Shown here piece after piece: positions 51,959 through 61,172 of a stretch of 64,000 nucleotides of DNA. Each line of letters begins with the position of its first letter. Position 1 is the stretch's first letter. This stretch comes from Jiangella sp. DSM 45060 (lineage in GTDB: Bacteria > Actinomycetota > Actinomycetes > Jiangellales > Jiangellaceae), in contig NZ_LT629771.1 of the NCBI RefSeq assembly GCF_900105175.1, positions 6,778,622-6,842,621 on the forward strand. The letters run 5' to 3'. The notes below the pieces were generated by a model. It worked only from the letters and a program-made list of their open reading frames with translations. It had not been told where the DNA came from and searched no databases. Both the position numbers and the translations under genes were made by a program.

Positions 51959-52036
<78 letters not shown>

Positions 52037-52049
52037 CCATCATCGCAGC

Positions 52050-53309
52050 TCACGAGCCCTCTTCGGAGGGCTCTTCCGTTTCTCCGGGCTCGCTCTCGTC
52101 GGCCGGAGTCAGCGGAAAGTCAGCGAAGGCGTCCGTGAGGCGCGGGTCGAAGCCCAGCCGCGCGTGCGTGTACAGGTCGAGCGTGGTCGACGGGCGCTCG
52201 TGGCCCATGACGCGCTGGACGTCATTGACGGGCACGCCGTCGGACACCAGCCAAGTCGCGTACGAGTGGCGCAGGTCGTGGAAGCGCAGCCCGCCCGAGC
52301 AGCGGCGGGCGACCTCGTGTACAGCGTGCTGCTCCTTGGCGAACGTTGCCGTGTGCTCGTGCCCGGCGTCGTCGCGCCAGGTGGCTTCGAACTGGTCGAC
52401 CGCCACTTGGGCGACCTCACCCAGCAGCCCGGCCCGCACGAGCGACGGGCGCCACACCCGAGCCCGGAACAGCGTCCGGCGCGGCGGTCCGCCGACCTCG
52501 TTGGTGAAGACCTCGCCGGCCGGACCGGGCGCAAAGGTGCCCTGGTGGTGACGCAGCGCCTCGACGACGAACGGCGGCAACGGGACCACGCGGCGGCCAG
52601 CGCGCGACTTCGGGAACGGCTTGCCCGTCACGGTGCCCGCGACCTCGACGGCGACGCGGACGACATGCACCTGGCGGGCGGCCAGGTCGACGGCGTTCCA
52701 GCGCAGCCCGACGCACTCGCCCCACCTCAACCCCGTCCCGCCGGCCACCGCCACCAGGGCCACATACCGGTCCGGAATCACGGGCAGCAGCTTGTGGAGG
52801 AACGCCTCGCGGGTGATGGTGCGCTCGTCGGTGTCCTTGCGCCGCCGCTTCGGGAGGCGGACACCCTCAGCCGGGTTGTACGCGATCACTCGGTCACGTA
52901 CGGCCGACCGCAGGATCGACGACAGAAGCCGGTAGCACTCCCGCACGGTCGCGGCGGAGCGTCGCGCCGACAGCTCGGCGACCCATGCCTGAACGGACGA
53001 GTGATCGATCTTTGCCAGCGGGACCGTGGCCCAGCGCGGGACCACGTGCGTGCGCAGGATCGAACGGTCGCGGGCATCCGTGGTGATCTCGTGGCTGCGA
53101 CCGGCGAGCCAGGTCGGCAGGTAGTCACCGAGCTTTACTCGGCCTGCGTGCGGGTCGACGTAGAACCCGCGGTTCCGGGTCGACTCGACCTCGGCGAGGA
53201 ACCTCGACGCGTCGCGCTTGGTCGGAAACGTCTTGGCGCGCTGGCGGCCGGACGGATCGCGCCAGTTCGCCCGCCAGCTCCCGGCATCGGTCTTGACGAT
53301 GTGGCCCAT
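52050..53309 (-). CDS. tyrosine site-specific integrase
   Basis: The 419-aa protein has an N-terminal AP2-like arm-binding domain (GSWRANWRDPSGRQRAKTFPTKRDASRFL), core-binding domain (LGDYLPTWLAGR...LSARRSAATVRECYRLLSSILRSAV) and catalytic domain: GGTGLRWGECVGLRW (Arg), HDLRHSYATWL (His-x2-Arg), VMGHERPSTTLDLYTHA (His, Tyr nucleophile). The frame is intact. Its stop is 15 bp from the tRNA-Pro CCA, as expected for an element using that tRNA. Confidence 0.93.
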   Translation of the reverse strand: MGHIVKTDAGSWRANWRDPSGRQRAKTFPTKRDASRFLAEVESTRNRGFYVDPHAGRVKLGDYLPTWLAGRSHEITTDARDRSILRTHVVPRWATVPLAKIDHSSVQAWVAELSARRSAATVRECYRLLSSILRSAVRDRVIAYNPAEGVRLPKRRRKDTDERTITREAFLHKLLPVIPDRYVALVAVAGGTGLRWGECVGLRWNAVDLAARQVHVVRVAVEVAGTVTGKPFPKSRAGRRVVPLPPFVVEALRHHQGTFAPGPAGEVFTNEVGGPPRRTLFRARVWRPSLVRAGLLGEVAQVAVDQFEATWRDDAGHEHTATFAKEQHAVHEVARRCSGGLRFHDLRHSYATWLVSDGVPVNDVQRVMGHERPSTTLDLYTHARLGFDPRLTDAFADFPLTPADESEPGETEEPSEEGS

Positions 53310-53587
53310 CAGAACAGCCCGCCTTGGCCGGGGAGCAGCGGTCCGGGTTCCGGATCGGGCTCGACGGTGACGTCCTCGAGCCAGTCGTGGAACGCCTGTT
53401 TGGGGATCACCCAGCGTCCGCCGAGCTTGCGCGCCGGGATGTCGCCGGACCGGACGAGGGCGTAGGTGCCGCCGAGGGCGAGGTTCAGCAGCTCCGCGAC
53501 TTCGGCGACGGAGTAGACCAGGGCGTCGACGCGGGGTTGTTGTCCTGGCGGTCTGTGGGCGTCGAGGCGGATCACGTTGTCGGGCAT
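53309..53587 (-). CDS. excisionase (Xis), HTH
   Basis: The 92-aa protein has the excisionase HTH (YSVAEVAELLNLALGGTYALVRSGDIPARKLGGRWVIPKQAFHDWL). Its start overlaps the rep stop region and its stop touches the integrase ATG, so rep-xis-int is one operon. It controls the direction of recombination. Confidence 0.88.
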   Translation of the reverse strand: MPDNVIRLDAHRPPGQQPRVDALVYSVAEVAELLNLALGGTYALVRSGDIPARKLGGRWVIPKQAFHDWLEDVTVEPDPEPGPLLPGQGGLF

Positions 53588-55146
53588 GGCGGGGTTCCTT
53601 CCGGGGAGGACGGGTCGGTTGCCGAAACATCACCGGACGGTGGTCCGGTGGCTTGTTTGGCGGTGTCGTACTGCTCGCGCCAGCGGCGACGTTGCTCGAT
53701 CGACTTCGCGATGGCCCACACGTAGGAGGGCGCGTCGGGGTCGCCGGGTCGGACCGGTGTCCAGATGTAGCGGGGTTTGCCGTCCGGTGCGGTGGCGGTG
53801 GCCGAGAGCTGGTCGTGGTCGTCCATCTCGATGCCTGCTTCGGCGAGGGCGGCGCGGACGACGGCGGCCCGGTCGGCGCGGTGCTCGGTCAGGGTCTTGC
53901 CGGTCCACTTGCGTGAGACGAGGACGCGGCGGCCGCCGAGCCCGAGGTGGTCGCGGTCGTGCGCCTTGGACGGGCAGCGGCCGGGTTCCATGCCGGGCTT
54001 GGCGTTCTTCGGCTGGGTGCCGTAGCGCAGCCAGTTCGCACACGTCGGCGAGCACGGGAGCCAGCGGACTTCCTCCGCGAGGCGGTCGATGTGGGCGCGG
54101 CGGGCGGCCGAGATGCGGTCCGGGTCGTCGATGTCGAGCGGTTCGGCGATGGACTTGGTCAGGTACTTCGTCAGGTAGCCGACGCGTCGGTCAGCGGCCG
54201 GCGTCCCGGCGAGGATGCCTTGCAGGTCGACCTGGACGCCGAAGCGCAGCACGTGCACAGGCTCCGGTTCCTCGCCGACGTCGAGACCGTCGCCGTTGTC
54301 GACGTAGTCCATGGCCTCGTCCCAGGTGGGTAGCATCCAGCCGCCGCTGTCGACGTAGCCGCCTTGCTCGTGGTCCCAGACGGGTCGGCTGTCGCGGTAG
54401 TGGTGGACGTGGTCGATGTCGGGCCACCAGACCTGGTGGTACGTGGCGGCCGCGACCTGCTTGATGAGCTGGCGCGGGATGGCTCCGCGGATGGCGGCGT
54501 GCAGGTGTGGGGCGAGGCGGCGTTGCGGTTCGACGGTGGCGAAGTACTGCACGTTGTAGCCGGTGGCGCGGCGCAGGTTCTGCCAGAACCGGTCGACGAG
54601 CTTGGGGAAGTGCATCGCGTCGAGCGCGGCGCGCCGGTAGTCGTACCGGTCCGGGTCGACCGGGACGCCCTCGTCGGTCACGCGCCCGTAGGACGGCATC
54701 GTGAGCGTGAGGAACATCGACGGCCGGTAGGTCTTGCCGTCCGGTGCCTCGAAGGTCCGCCCGACGGTGTGGCCCGAGACCGGCAGCCGAGGCAGGTCCG
54801 GCACGTCCTCACGCCGCCTGGTGGACCGTACGCGCCGTTCTGTCGCGTCATCCTCGTTTTCGGCCGTGGGCGCGTCGTCGTCGCCCTCAGCGGCGCCGGG
54901 GTCGTCGAGCTCGGGTTCGGTGTCGAGGTGCCAGCCCTCGCGGCACTGCTGCATCCGCAGACGGCGAGCCCGCTCCGCACAGGACGGGCAGATCGCCTCA
55001 CGGGTCGCGCCACACGCGATCGTCACGGTCCGCACGTCTCCGGTCGTCGTGTCGGTCACCCGCGACAGGATCGGACGCACGCAGGCGCCGAGGAGGACGG
55101 CGGCGCTACGGACCAGCTCGTCGGACAGCGCCGGGCCGAGCACCAT
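53572..55146 (-). CDS. RepSA-like replication initiator (HUH family)
   Basis: ATG 55,146 overlaps the stop of the upstream gene. The 524-aa protein has the Cys-rich start (ACGATREAICPSCAERARRL), motif 1 SMFLTLTMPSYG, HUH motif PHLHAAIRGAIP and YLTKYLTKS. Long stretches match the Rep of AICE-1 almost residue for residue (for example YDYRRAALDAMHFPKLVDRF), so the elements share a recent backbone ancestor. Role: nicking and rolling-circle replication of the excised form. Confidence 0.88.
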   Translation of the reverse strand: MVLGPALSDELVRSAAVLLGACVRPILSRVTDTTTGDVRTVTIACGATREAICPSCAERARRLRMQQCREGWHLDTEPELDDPGAAEGDDDAPTAENEDDATERRVRSTRRREDVPDLPRLPVSGHTVGRTFEAPDGKTYRPSMFLTLTMPSYGRVTDEGVPVDPDRYDYRRAALDAMHFPKLVDRFWQNLRRATGYNVQYFATVEPQRRLAPHLHAAIRGAIPRQLIKQVAAATYHQVWWPDIDHVHHYRDSRPVWDHEQGGYVDSGGWMLPTWDEAMDYVDNGDGLDVGEEPEPVHVLRFGVQVDLQGILAGTPAADRRVGYLTKYLTKSIAEPLDIDDPDRISAARRAHIDRLAEEVRWLPCSPTCANWLRYGTQPKNAKPGMEPGRCPSKAHDRDHLGLGGRRVLVSRKWTGKTLTEHRADRAAVVRAALAEAGIEMDDHDQLSATATAPDGKPRYIWTPVRPGDPDAPSYVWAIAKSIEQRRRWREQYDTAKQATGPPSGDVSATDPSSPEGTPPCPTT

Positions 55147-55475
55147 CACTGCCGCCCCGCCGGTCGCGGCGTGACCATGAACGCTGGCTCGTCGTCCTCC
55201 GGCCGGTACACGGGCAGCGGCCGGCGCAGCTCGGCGGGATCGACGGCCGGCGTGGCCTCCATCAGGCCATGCACGCAGTGGCACGCGTCCAGCGGTCCGA
55301 TCACGCCGAAGCCGTCGCAGTCGATGCACACGATCCACACCGACCGCTCGTGCAGGCCGATGCAGCGCGGCGAGGCGCACCACCGGTAGCCGCACCAGAT
55401 GCACACCTGGGCGAAGTTCAGCCGCAACGGCCGCAGCGTCGCCGCCATGGCTTGGGCGAGTGTCTGGGTCGTCAT
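55146..55475 (-). CDS. small Cys-rich protein upstream of rep
   Basis: GGAGG with ideal spacing sets ATG 55,475, giving 109 aa. It has CIWCGYRWCASPRC and CIDCDG...CHC patterns, so one or two zinc sites are likely. It overlaps rep by one base. It occupies the place that small zinc proteins and the translocase have in AICE-1. Function unknown. Confidence 0.65.
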   Translation of the reverse strand: MTTQTLAQAMAATLRPLRLNFAQVCIWCGYRWCASPRCIGLHERSVWIVCIDCDGFGVIGPLDACHCVHGLMEATPAVDPAELRRPLPVYRPEDDEPAFMVTPRPAGRQ

Positions 55476-55520
55476 CGTGACCTCCGGGGATAGGGGATGA
55501 CTCCATCCAGCACTCAACAC

Positions 55521-55547
55521 GTTATAACAAGTAGAACGACTGGACAA
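55521..55547 (-). promoter_or_regulatory. candidate promoter of the rep-xis-int operon
   Basis: On the minus strand TTGTCC (55,547-55,542) and TATAAC (55,526-55,521) are separated by 15-16 bp. The -10 sits in the palindrome GTTATAAC. It lies between the GntR gene and the operon start, so GntR control is likely. Confidence 0.35.
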
Positions 55548-55638
55548 CACGGATTCCGACACGCCACGCTGACCGCCTGAGTTACGCGGGCGACCGCCCA
55601 GGTGGAAGACTTGTTCTGTCGAGTAGAGGGGAGGGCCT

Positions 55639-56415
55639 GTGGCGGACTTCAGGGGTCGCCCTGCCTACCTGCAGATCGCTGACGACATCCGCAGCCAGAT
55701 CCTCGACGGCACGTTGCAGGCCGAGGACCGGTTGCCCAGCGAGGCCGACCTCATGGCCGACTACGGCGTCTCGCGCATCGTCGTGCGCAACGCCGTCGAA
55801 GTCCTCCGCTCCGAAGGACTCGTGGTCAAGCAGCAGGGACGCGGCAGCTTCGTCCGAGCCCAGCGGCCACAGCGCACCCGCGTCGTCGGCGACCTCTACA
55901 GCGAGCGTCCCGAGGCATCGCCATTCGCCGCGTCCGCCCGAGCCTCCGGCCAGGTGCCGGAGTGGGAGTACCAGACCCGCCGCACCACCGCCTCCAAGAC
56001 CATCGCCGACCGGCTCGGCATCCAGGCAGGCGACCCAGTGATGCGCACCAGCTACCGGTTCTTCGCCGACGGCGAGCCGGCGATGCTCTCCACGTCGTTC
56101 GAGCCGCTGGCCATAACCGAGGGCACGCCGGTAGAGCAGCCCGAAGGCGGCCCCGTGACCGGCGTCGTGCCTCGGATGGACGCCATCGGCATCCACATCA
56201 CCCACGTCGTCGAGGACGTCACCGGCCGGTCAGCACGGCCCTACGAGGCCGAAACATTGAAGGTTCCGGTCGGCGTGCCCATCCTCGCGATCGAACGCAC
56301 CTACTACGCCAAGAGCCGGCCCATCGAGACCGCCGACATCGTCGTCTCCTCAGACCGCTACGTCCTGTCCTACCGGCTCCCCGTGCCGCCACGGACGGAT
56401 CAGCCGACGCAATGA
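55639..56415 (+). CDS. GntR-family regulator, HutC/KorSA type
   Basis: The GTG start follows GGGGAGGG. Residues 8-75 are the GntR winged helix (PAYLQIADDIRSQILDGTL, LPSEADLMADYGVSRIVVRNAVEVLRSEGLV, QGRGSFV). Residues about 95-250 are the UTRA ligand domain. AICEs carry such a repressor (KorSA) to hold replication genes off, and this one is divergent from the rep operon. It overlaps the next gene by ATGA. Confidence 0.9.
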   Translation: MADFRGRPAYLQIADDIRSQILDGTLQAEDRLPSEADLMADYGVSRIVVRNAVEVLRSEGLVVKQQGRGSFVRAQRPQRTRVVGDLYSERPEASPFAASARASGQVPEWEYQTRRTTASKTIADRLGIQAGDPVMRTSYRFFADGEPAMLSTSFEPLAITEGTPVEQPEGGPVTGVVPRMDAIGIHITHVVEDVTGRSARPYEAETLKVPVGVPILAIERTYYAKSRPIETADIVVSSDRYVLSYRLPVPPRTDQPTQ

Positions 56416-56735
56416 AGCCCGAGGATGTGCGCGACGATGTTGCCAGGCTGGCGGAACTGCTGGGTGAGGCTGTCACTCTGCTGGAACGCTACGGCGAGAC
56501 TCGTTGGGCGAGCCTGCTCTCGGCTTCGAAGCGCGAACTTCTGGCTGGTGACGCTCACGGGCTGCTCCGCCTGCAGAACGCGTTCGGAGGCATGGGCAGT
56601 CTCAATGACCTGCTGATCATGGAAGCGAACGGTCATCCCGTTCAGCGCGACGACGAACGAAACGTCAACGAACGGCTGACCGCACTCCGCTCCGAGATTT
56701 CACAATTGGCGCGTAAGCCCAGTTTCGATGCCTGA
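56412..56735 (+). CDS. hypothetical protein coupled to the GntR gene
   Basis: The ATG overlaps the GntR stop. The 107-aa helical protein (DDVARLAELLGEAVTLLERYGETRWASLLSASKREL, GLLRLQNAFGGMGSLNDLLI) belongs to a pattern I have seen in actinobacterial hypothetical proteins. No function is known. Confidence 0.65.
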   Translation: MKPEDVRDDVARLAELLGEAVTLLERYGETRWASLLSASKRELLAGDAHGLLRLQNAFGGMGSLNDLLIMEANGHPVQRDDERNVNERLTALRSEISQLARKPSFDA

Positions 56736-56793
56736 GTCCATCACTATTCGGGCGCATCGCCGGACGGATGTCGACTGTTCCAATGCCCACGAC

Positions 56794-59700
56794 TTACGTC
56801 GAGGTATAGTCCACGCGCCTCGTTCTACCCAGGAATCCCTTGGACGTGGAGTATCCAAGTCGGGGCAGCACTCGCAACGCCTTTTCCTCAAGGGCCTTGT
56901 TGCCCTCGACGGCAGCCTTGAGTCGCTGCCCGAGCGCTCCCTTCACACCATGCGGCAAGGGGTTGCCAAGCTTGTCAAGGGCAGTTAGAGCAAGGTCCAC
57001 CGCGCTGGCGTTTCCGTTGCTGCCGGCGTGGAGGTCAATGAGGCCATAGACAATGGTTTCGATGAGCCTCTTCCGCGCGGCCGTATCGCGAATGTTCGCC
57101 TTTGCCCACAGGGTCACAACGGCCTGGCGTTGGTTGTTGTTCGTAGCTTGGGAGAAACGGCCGCTGAGAAGGTCGGCAAGCTCACCGTCGTCAGCGGTGT
57201 CAAGACCGATCGTCCGAAGGGTGAGGTCTGCGGGAACCTCGGCATCGGCCTTTGCGAGGTAGATGTCCAGGAAGGCGCGGTGCTGAGCCGGCGACCAAGT
57301 CCGCTGCGCTTGCCGTGCCGCTTCGGCGAACTCGGCCGAGACCGCCTTCTCGAACAGCAGCCGATCAAGGACGAGCGCAAGTTCGTCCTGCTCGGGTTGG
57401 ATGATGTCGACCCACAGTGTCGCAGCATGGGCAGCCGCACCTCCGTAGTTGCGCACGACTTCGGCGACAGCCTGAGCGGTCGGGAGCGCCTTGACCGCGG
57501 CTTCCGGCCGTCCAGCCTCAGTGGCGAGAATGAGCGGGAGCTCGCACTTCCCGAAGTCATCGAGCCACGGACTCGCCCCAGCTTCGCTCAGGATTCCGTT
57601 TAATTGCTCGTCGCTGATCGAACCGGAAAGGGCTGCCAAGGCGGCGGCTCCACGTACGGCGACGTACTTGTACATCGCGTCGTCGCGACCCACTGGACTC
57701 AAGGACTGAGCGAGGGTGTCCTGGAGCGTGGAGGCAACAGCCTCGGCGACACGTGAGTTGTTGACGAACCCGGCGATGGCGAACCTATCTGTTTGGACCA
57801 AGAGGCCACTACGCGCGGCTGCCCCCTCTGGCTCGGTGATCAGATCCTCAATCTTCTCCAGAACGTCAGAGGTGAGGTCTGGCCGACGATCCTCGGGCAA
57901 GGCTGCGACGAGTGGGGCGAGTGCGTCGAGGGCGGCATTCGTCTCATCCTCTGCGGGCTGTTGCGACCACAACTTCGACACGAGATGTCTGAGCCAAACA
58001 GCGTGGATTGGACGGATAGCCTCCGGAGCGATGCCCTTCAGCCAAATCGGCCACAGAGCGAATACACGGCGATAGGCGGCGGGGAGTATGGCGGTTGCGA
58101 GTTCAGGCTGTGCGGTGGGCTCGCTGCGACCGATGAGGCTCTCCGCGACGTCTCGTGCCTCCTGAACATCGATCGCGAGCATGAAACGAAGTGTCTCGTG
58201 TTGAACGGGTGTCTCGCGCGAACCAGCCTCGTCCGCCAGCGCCACGAGCAGCACCCTCGGATGGTATGGCTCCTCCTCGGGCTCTGGGGTCGATGCCTGC
58301 CTTGCAGCGGTCGGTCTGGTCGACGCCTGGGCGGCAGCAGCTTCCTTCCGTTCCGCGACCCAAGCCTCATGTTCTTTCACTGCGGCGTTGGCCTGCGCTG
58401 CAACGGGTGTGCGAAGGATCGTCAGGATCTGAACCACGTCGTCATCGGGAGCGGCGAACAGGCGAGTCAGCGTGCTACTGGCCTCATCGGAAACCAGCAA
58501 CGACGCGAGGTACGCCGACATTTCCGTTGACGCAGCGTCCAGAGCGACAAGCGCATCGTCCATGAGGAAGTCCGTCGACGCCTTCGAGTCGGGCGCGATA
58601 GTCGCTGCGACTACACGGCCGCGTAGAGCAGCCGCGCCCGCTTCGGATCCGGTCTTGGCGAGAGTCCAGGCGCTGACGACGGTGTCCTCGTCGAGGACAC
58701 CGGTGGCGTCGTCGTGGAGGACGCAGATCGCCTCTATTACGGCATCAACGACGTGCTTGATCGGAAGAGTGGGGACCGCCTCGATGAGCAGTAGGAAGGA
58801 ACGTGCAGCGTTCGGTCCGGCCACGCCACTACCCGTTCGGATCTGTTGCGCCAGTAGTTCGAGTGCAGCCTGTCGTTCCGCCTCGCCTAGACCTTCGACA
58901 CGACGGCGGAGGCTCGAGATGTCGCCGTCCTCCGCCGCCTGCTCGATGGCGAGTGCAAGTTCGCCGTCGAGACCAAACACCGTTCCGGTGCTCTGCATGT
59001 AAATCAGGTCTCGGGAAGGTCCACTGACTTGGCGCGTGCGACTCAGGTAGTTGAGCAGTTGCTTGTTGTGCGCCTTGACCGTCGGCTCGACCCGCTCGGC
59101 CTCCTCTTCGCCTGCTTCGTTCCCAGAAGGGAGGACAGTGGCGGGAGGAGCGCCATCCAACGCGTACGCCCGCGCCAGTTCCCGCGCACGATCGGAAACT
59201 CCCGAAGGGAATTCGGTTGCATTGTCACGAATAAGCTGGAGCACAAGGCTCGGGAGCTTCGCATCCACTTCCAAATGCCTGGCGAAGAGTGGGAACTCGA
59301 CGCGCAAACAAACCAGGCGCGCGATGGCGGCCGCGCTGTCGCGTGGACTTTCCGACAGAAGACCCGCCCGATGACGCTCCTCAGCTAGTCGGTAGGTGAG
59401 CGCGAAGGTGTTCAGCAGATGTTTGACGCGCCGTGGGCTCGTCACATGAGTCGGCACCAGCACCGAGAGCACGTACTCGGTGTTGATCTCACCCCATACA
59501 CCACCACGACCACCGACCAGTGTGTTCGCATACTTACTGACACTTTGGCTCAAGAGGGGCGGAAGGCTGACCTGATACTGGAAGACCTTGTCGAGGTAGG
59601 CACTGCCCGTACTGTAGTAGGGATTTGCCTCGTTGACGGGCGTCTCCTGCTTCGCGGCTCGCGTGAGTGCCTCTTCCAATACGTTCTGATCTGCCGCGAT

Positions 59701-60501
59701 GATGAAAACGCAAGGCTCGATGCCGAGGAAGGTGCGCACCGTGTCGAGCGTCGCGACTACCTCGGTGGCCGAACATCGGTCCAGTTCGTCAACGAAGACC
59801 ACCATTCGCTTCGCTCCGGTGTCTGAGACGAGGTCGCGAAAGAGTTGCTCGAACTGTTCGTCACTCTCCGGCTTGGCGAGACTTCGGTCGACGCTGAATG
59901 TCTTGCTCGCCAAAGTGATCAAGGCGGCGAGTAATGTCGCGGGAAGCAGACCCGCGAGAATGGCCTGCTTCGACAGGGATCGGAACGAGGGCCGGAAATC
60001 GCCCTGTTGAACGGCAGCGACGATCGCGACGATTGCACCAAGGATAAGAGTCAGTCCGACCATAAGGAGCGCAAAAACCCCGAGAAGCTTTAAGATCGTC
60101 GACGGAGGGACGCTGATGTCGGTCTTCGTACGCCCGCTGTACAGGTCGGCGTGGTACTTGCTGTCTTTACGGTCGAGGCCATTAGCGACCGCGCTAATGA
60201 AGTTGCGGCGCAGGGGCACATCGGCGTACTTGAACGCGTCGAAGCGGACGAAGCGTACCCCGTTCTTGCCATCGATTTTTCTTCGCAGCAGGTTCGCGAC
60301 CCCGCTCTTACCAGAACCCCATGGGCCATAGAGCGCGACGTTCGAAGGCGTGTTGACCGATGTCACCAGCGCCGCGAGCTGGTCCACGATGCCTTCGTGG
60401 GCAAGGCGGTCATCTTCGACGGCGGCAAGCTCCCGGTCGTCGACGAGGTCACCAGGATGGAGCTTGACCGCTCCGGCATTGCCAGCCGCTCCTCGTGCCA
60501 T
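56794..60501 (-). CDS. large KAP-family P-loop NTPase
   Basis: ATG 60,501 is chosen for CGGAG upstream; 1235 aa. Walker A GPWGSGKS is at about 59-66. Two membrane segments (about 138-164 and 178-200) are inserted between Walker A and Walker B (VVFVDELDRC, 234-243). This is the special build of KAP NTPases. A long helical C-terminal part of about 800 residues contains many Ala/Leu-rich repeats. KAP proteins occur on mobile elements and in phage defence; that is general family knowledge. It is divergent from the 61,173 gene and lies beyond conserved element copy B. Confidence 0.8.
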   Translation of the reverse strand: MARGAAGNAGAVKLHPGDLVDDRELAAVEDDRLAHEGIVDQLAALVTSVNTPSNVALYGPWGSGKSGVANLLRRKIDGKNGVRFVRFDAFKYADVPLRRNFISAVANGLDRKDSKYHADLYSGRTKTDISVPPSTILKLLGVFALLMVGLTLILGAIVAIVAAVQQGDFRPSFRSLSKQAILAGLLPATLLAALITLASKTFSVDRSLAKPESDEQFEQLFRDLVSDTGAKRMVVFVDELDRCSATEVVATLDTVRTFLGIEPCVFIIAADQNVLEEALTRAAKQETPVNEANPYYSTGSAYLDKVFQYQVSLPPLLSQSVSKYANTLVGGRGGVWGEINTEYVLSVLVPTHVTSPRRVKHLLNTFALTYRLAEERHRAGLLSESPRDSAAAIARLVCLRVEFPLFARHLEVDAKLPSLVLQLIRDNATEFPSGVSDRARELARAYALDGAPPATVLPSGNEAGEEEAERVEPTVKAHNKQLLNYLSRTRQVSGPSRDLIYMQSTGTVFGLDGELALAIEQAAEDGDISSLRRRVEGLGEAERQAALELLAQQIRTGSGVAGPNAARSFLLLIEAVPTLPIKHVVDAVIEAICVLHDDATGVLDEDTVVSAWTLAKTGSEAGAAALRGRVVAATIAPDSKASTDFLMDDALVALDAASTEMSAYLASLLVSDEASSTLTRLFAAPDDDVVQILTILRTPVAAQANAAVKEHEAWVAERKEAAAAQASTRPTAARQASTPEPEEEPYHPRVLLVALADEAGSRETPVQHETLRFMLAIDVQEARDVAESLIGRSEPTAQPELATAILPAAYRRVFALWPIWLKGIAPEAIRPIHAVWLRHLVSKLWSQQPAEDETNAALDALAPLVAALPEDRRPDLTSDVLEKIEDLITEPEGAAARSGLLVQTDRFAIAGFVNNSRVAEAVASTLQDTLAQSLSPVGRDDAMYKYVAVRGAAALAALSGSISDEQLNGILSEAGASPWLDDFGKCELPLILATEAGRPEAAVKALPTAQAVAEVVRNYGGAAAHAATLWVDIIQPEQDELALVLDRLLFEKAVSAEFAEAARQAQRTWSPAQHRAFLDIYLAKADAEVPADLTLRTIGLDTADDGELADLLSGRFSQATNNNQRQAVVTLWAKANIRDTAARKRLIETIVYGLIDLHAGSNGNASAVDLALTALDKLGNPLPHGVKGALGQRLKAAVEGNKALEEKALRVLPRLGYSTSKGFLGRTRRVDYTST

Positions 60502-60906
60502 TTGGTGTGCTCCGTCAGTAGGTCTCAGTAGGACTAGCCTCGACATGACATGGTTACCGGCCCTGATGAGTGGATACCGGGCATGTGTTGCGCCATATGC
60601 TAAGCGCTCGCCAATGGCCGCAATCTACCGCCGAATGAGCGGATCGGCCAATGGAAGCGAACCTAGGTTGTACTGCCCCGATCGAAGCTGCGCGCAGGCG
60701 AAGGAACTCGGCCGCGACCAGCGAGACCGAGCGCATCTCACGCTACGATCCGAGCGTTGACGTGCCAAGGTGTCCAGCATGGGGCTGCCACGATGCCGAG
60801 CAGCCCAAAACGCGACAACGACTCCGCGCCGCGCATTGCTGGATTGAGCTATTGAGGATCAAGGCGGCGCGCTCCGCGCGCCGCGTGGCCGCTCGCCGGC
60901 CCGCGT
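60502..60906. other. intergenic region upstream of the KAP gene
   Basis: The stretch holds the KAP gene promoter region and no convincing gene. Short frames are present on both strands without RBS or recognisable product. Conserved element copy B follows on its right. Confidence 0.4.
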
Positions 60907-61147
60907 CCGGGCATGCGGCCTGGCGGCCGGTCCCTCCCGATCGCCGGTGGCGGCCACACGCACGGGCACGACCCTTGGCTAGACAACCGGAACAGTCACC
61001 GACCGCCGTCCCCCTCTACGCGGCCAGTCTCCGGCCTCCACTCCGCGCGTCAAGGGCGCTTCTCGTCACTACGTGACCGGCTTTCGCCGACCCTTGACCC
61101 GCTCCGCTCCGACCTACGATCGGCGGCTACGAGGACGACGGCTCAGC
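60907..61147 (+). repeat. conserved intergenic element, copy B
   Basis: This is the partner of copy A (30,452-30,754, minus strand), with the same order of blocks but about 60 nt shorter in one interval. The variable interval holds another hairpin at the equivalent place (GTCAC-TAC-GTGAC). The copy ends about 25 nt before the ATG of the 61,173 gene. Both copies lie between divergent defence-type genes and run toward a start codon. Confidence 0.7.
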
Positions 61148-61172
61148 CCGGAAACGCCTAGGATCTTGGCTC

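Noticed and set aside
60546-60906. Several short frames between the KAP gene and element copy B
   Set aside because: They lack RBS, recognisable domains and consistent codon use; treated as intergenic.
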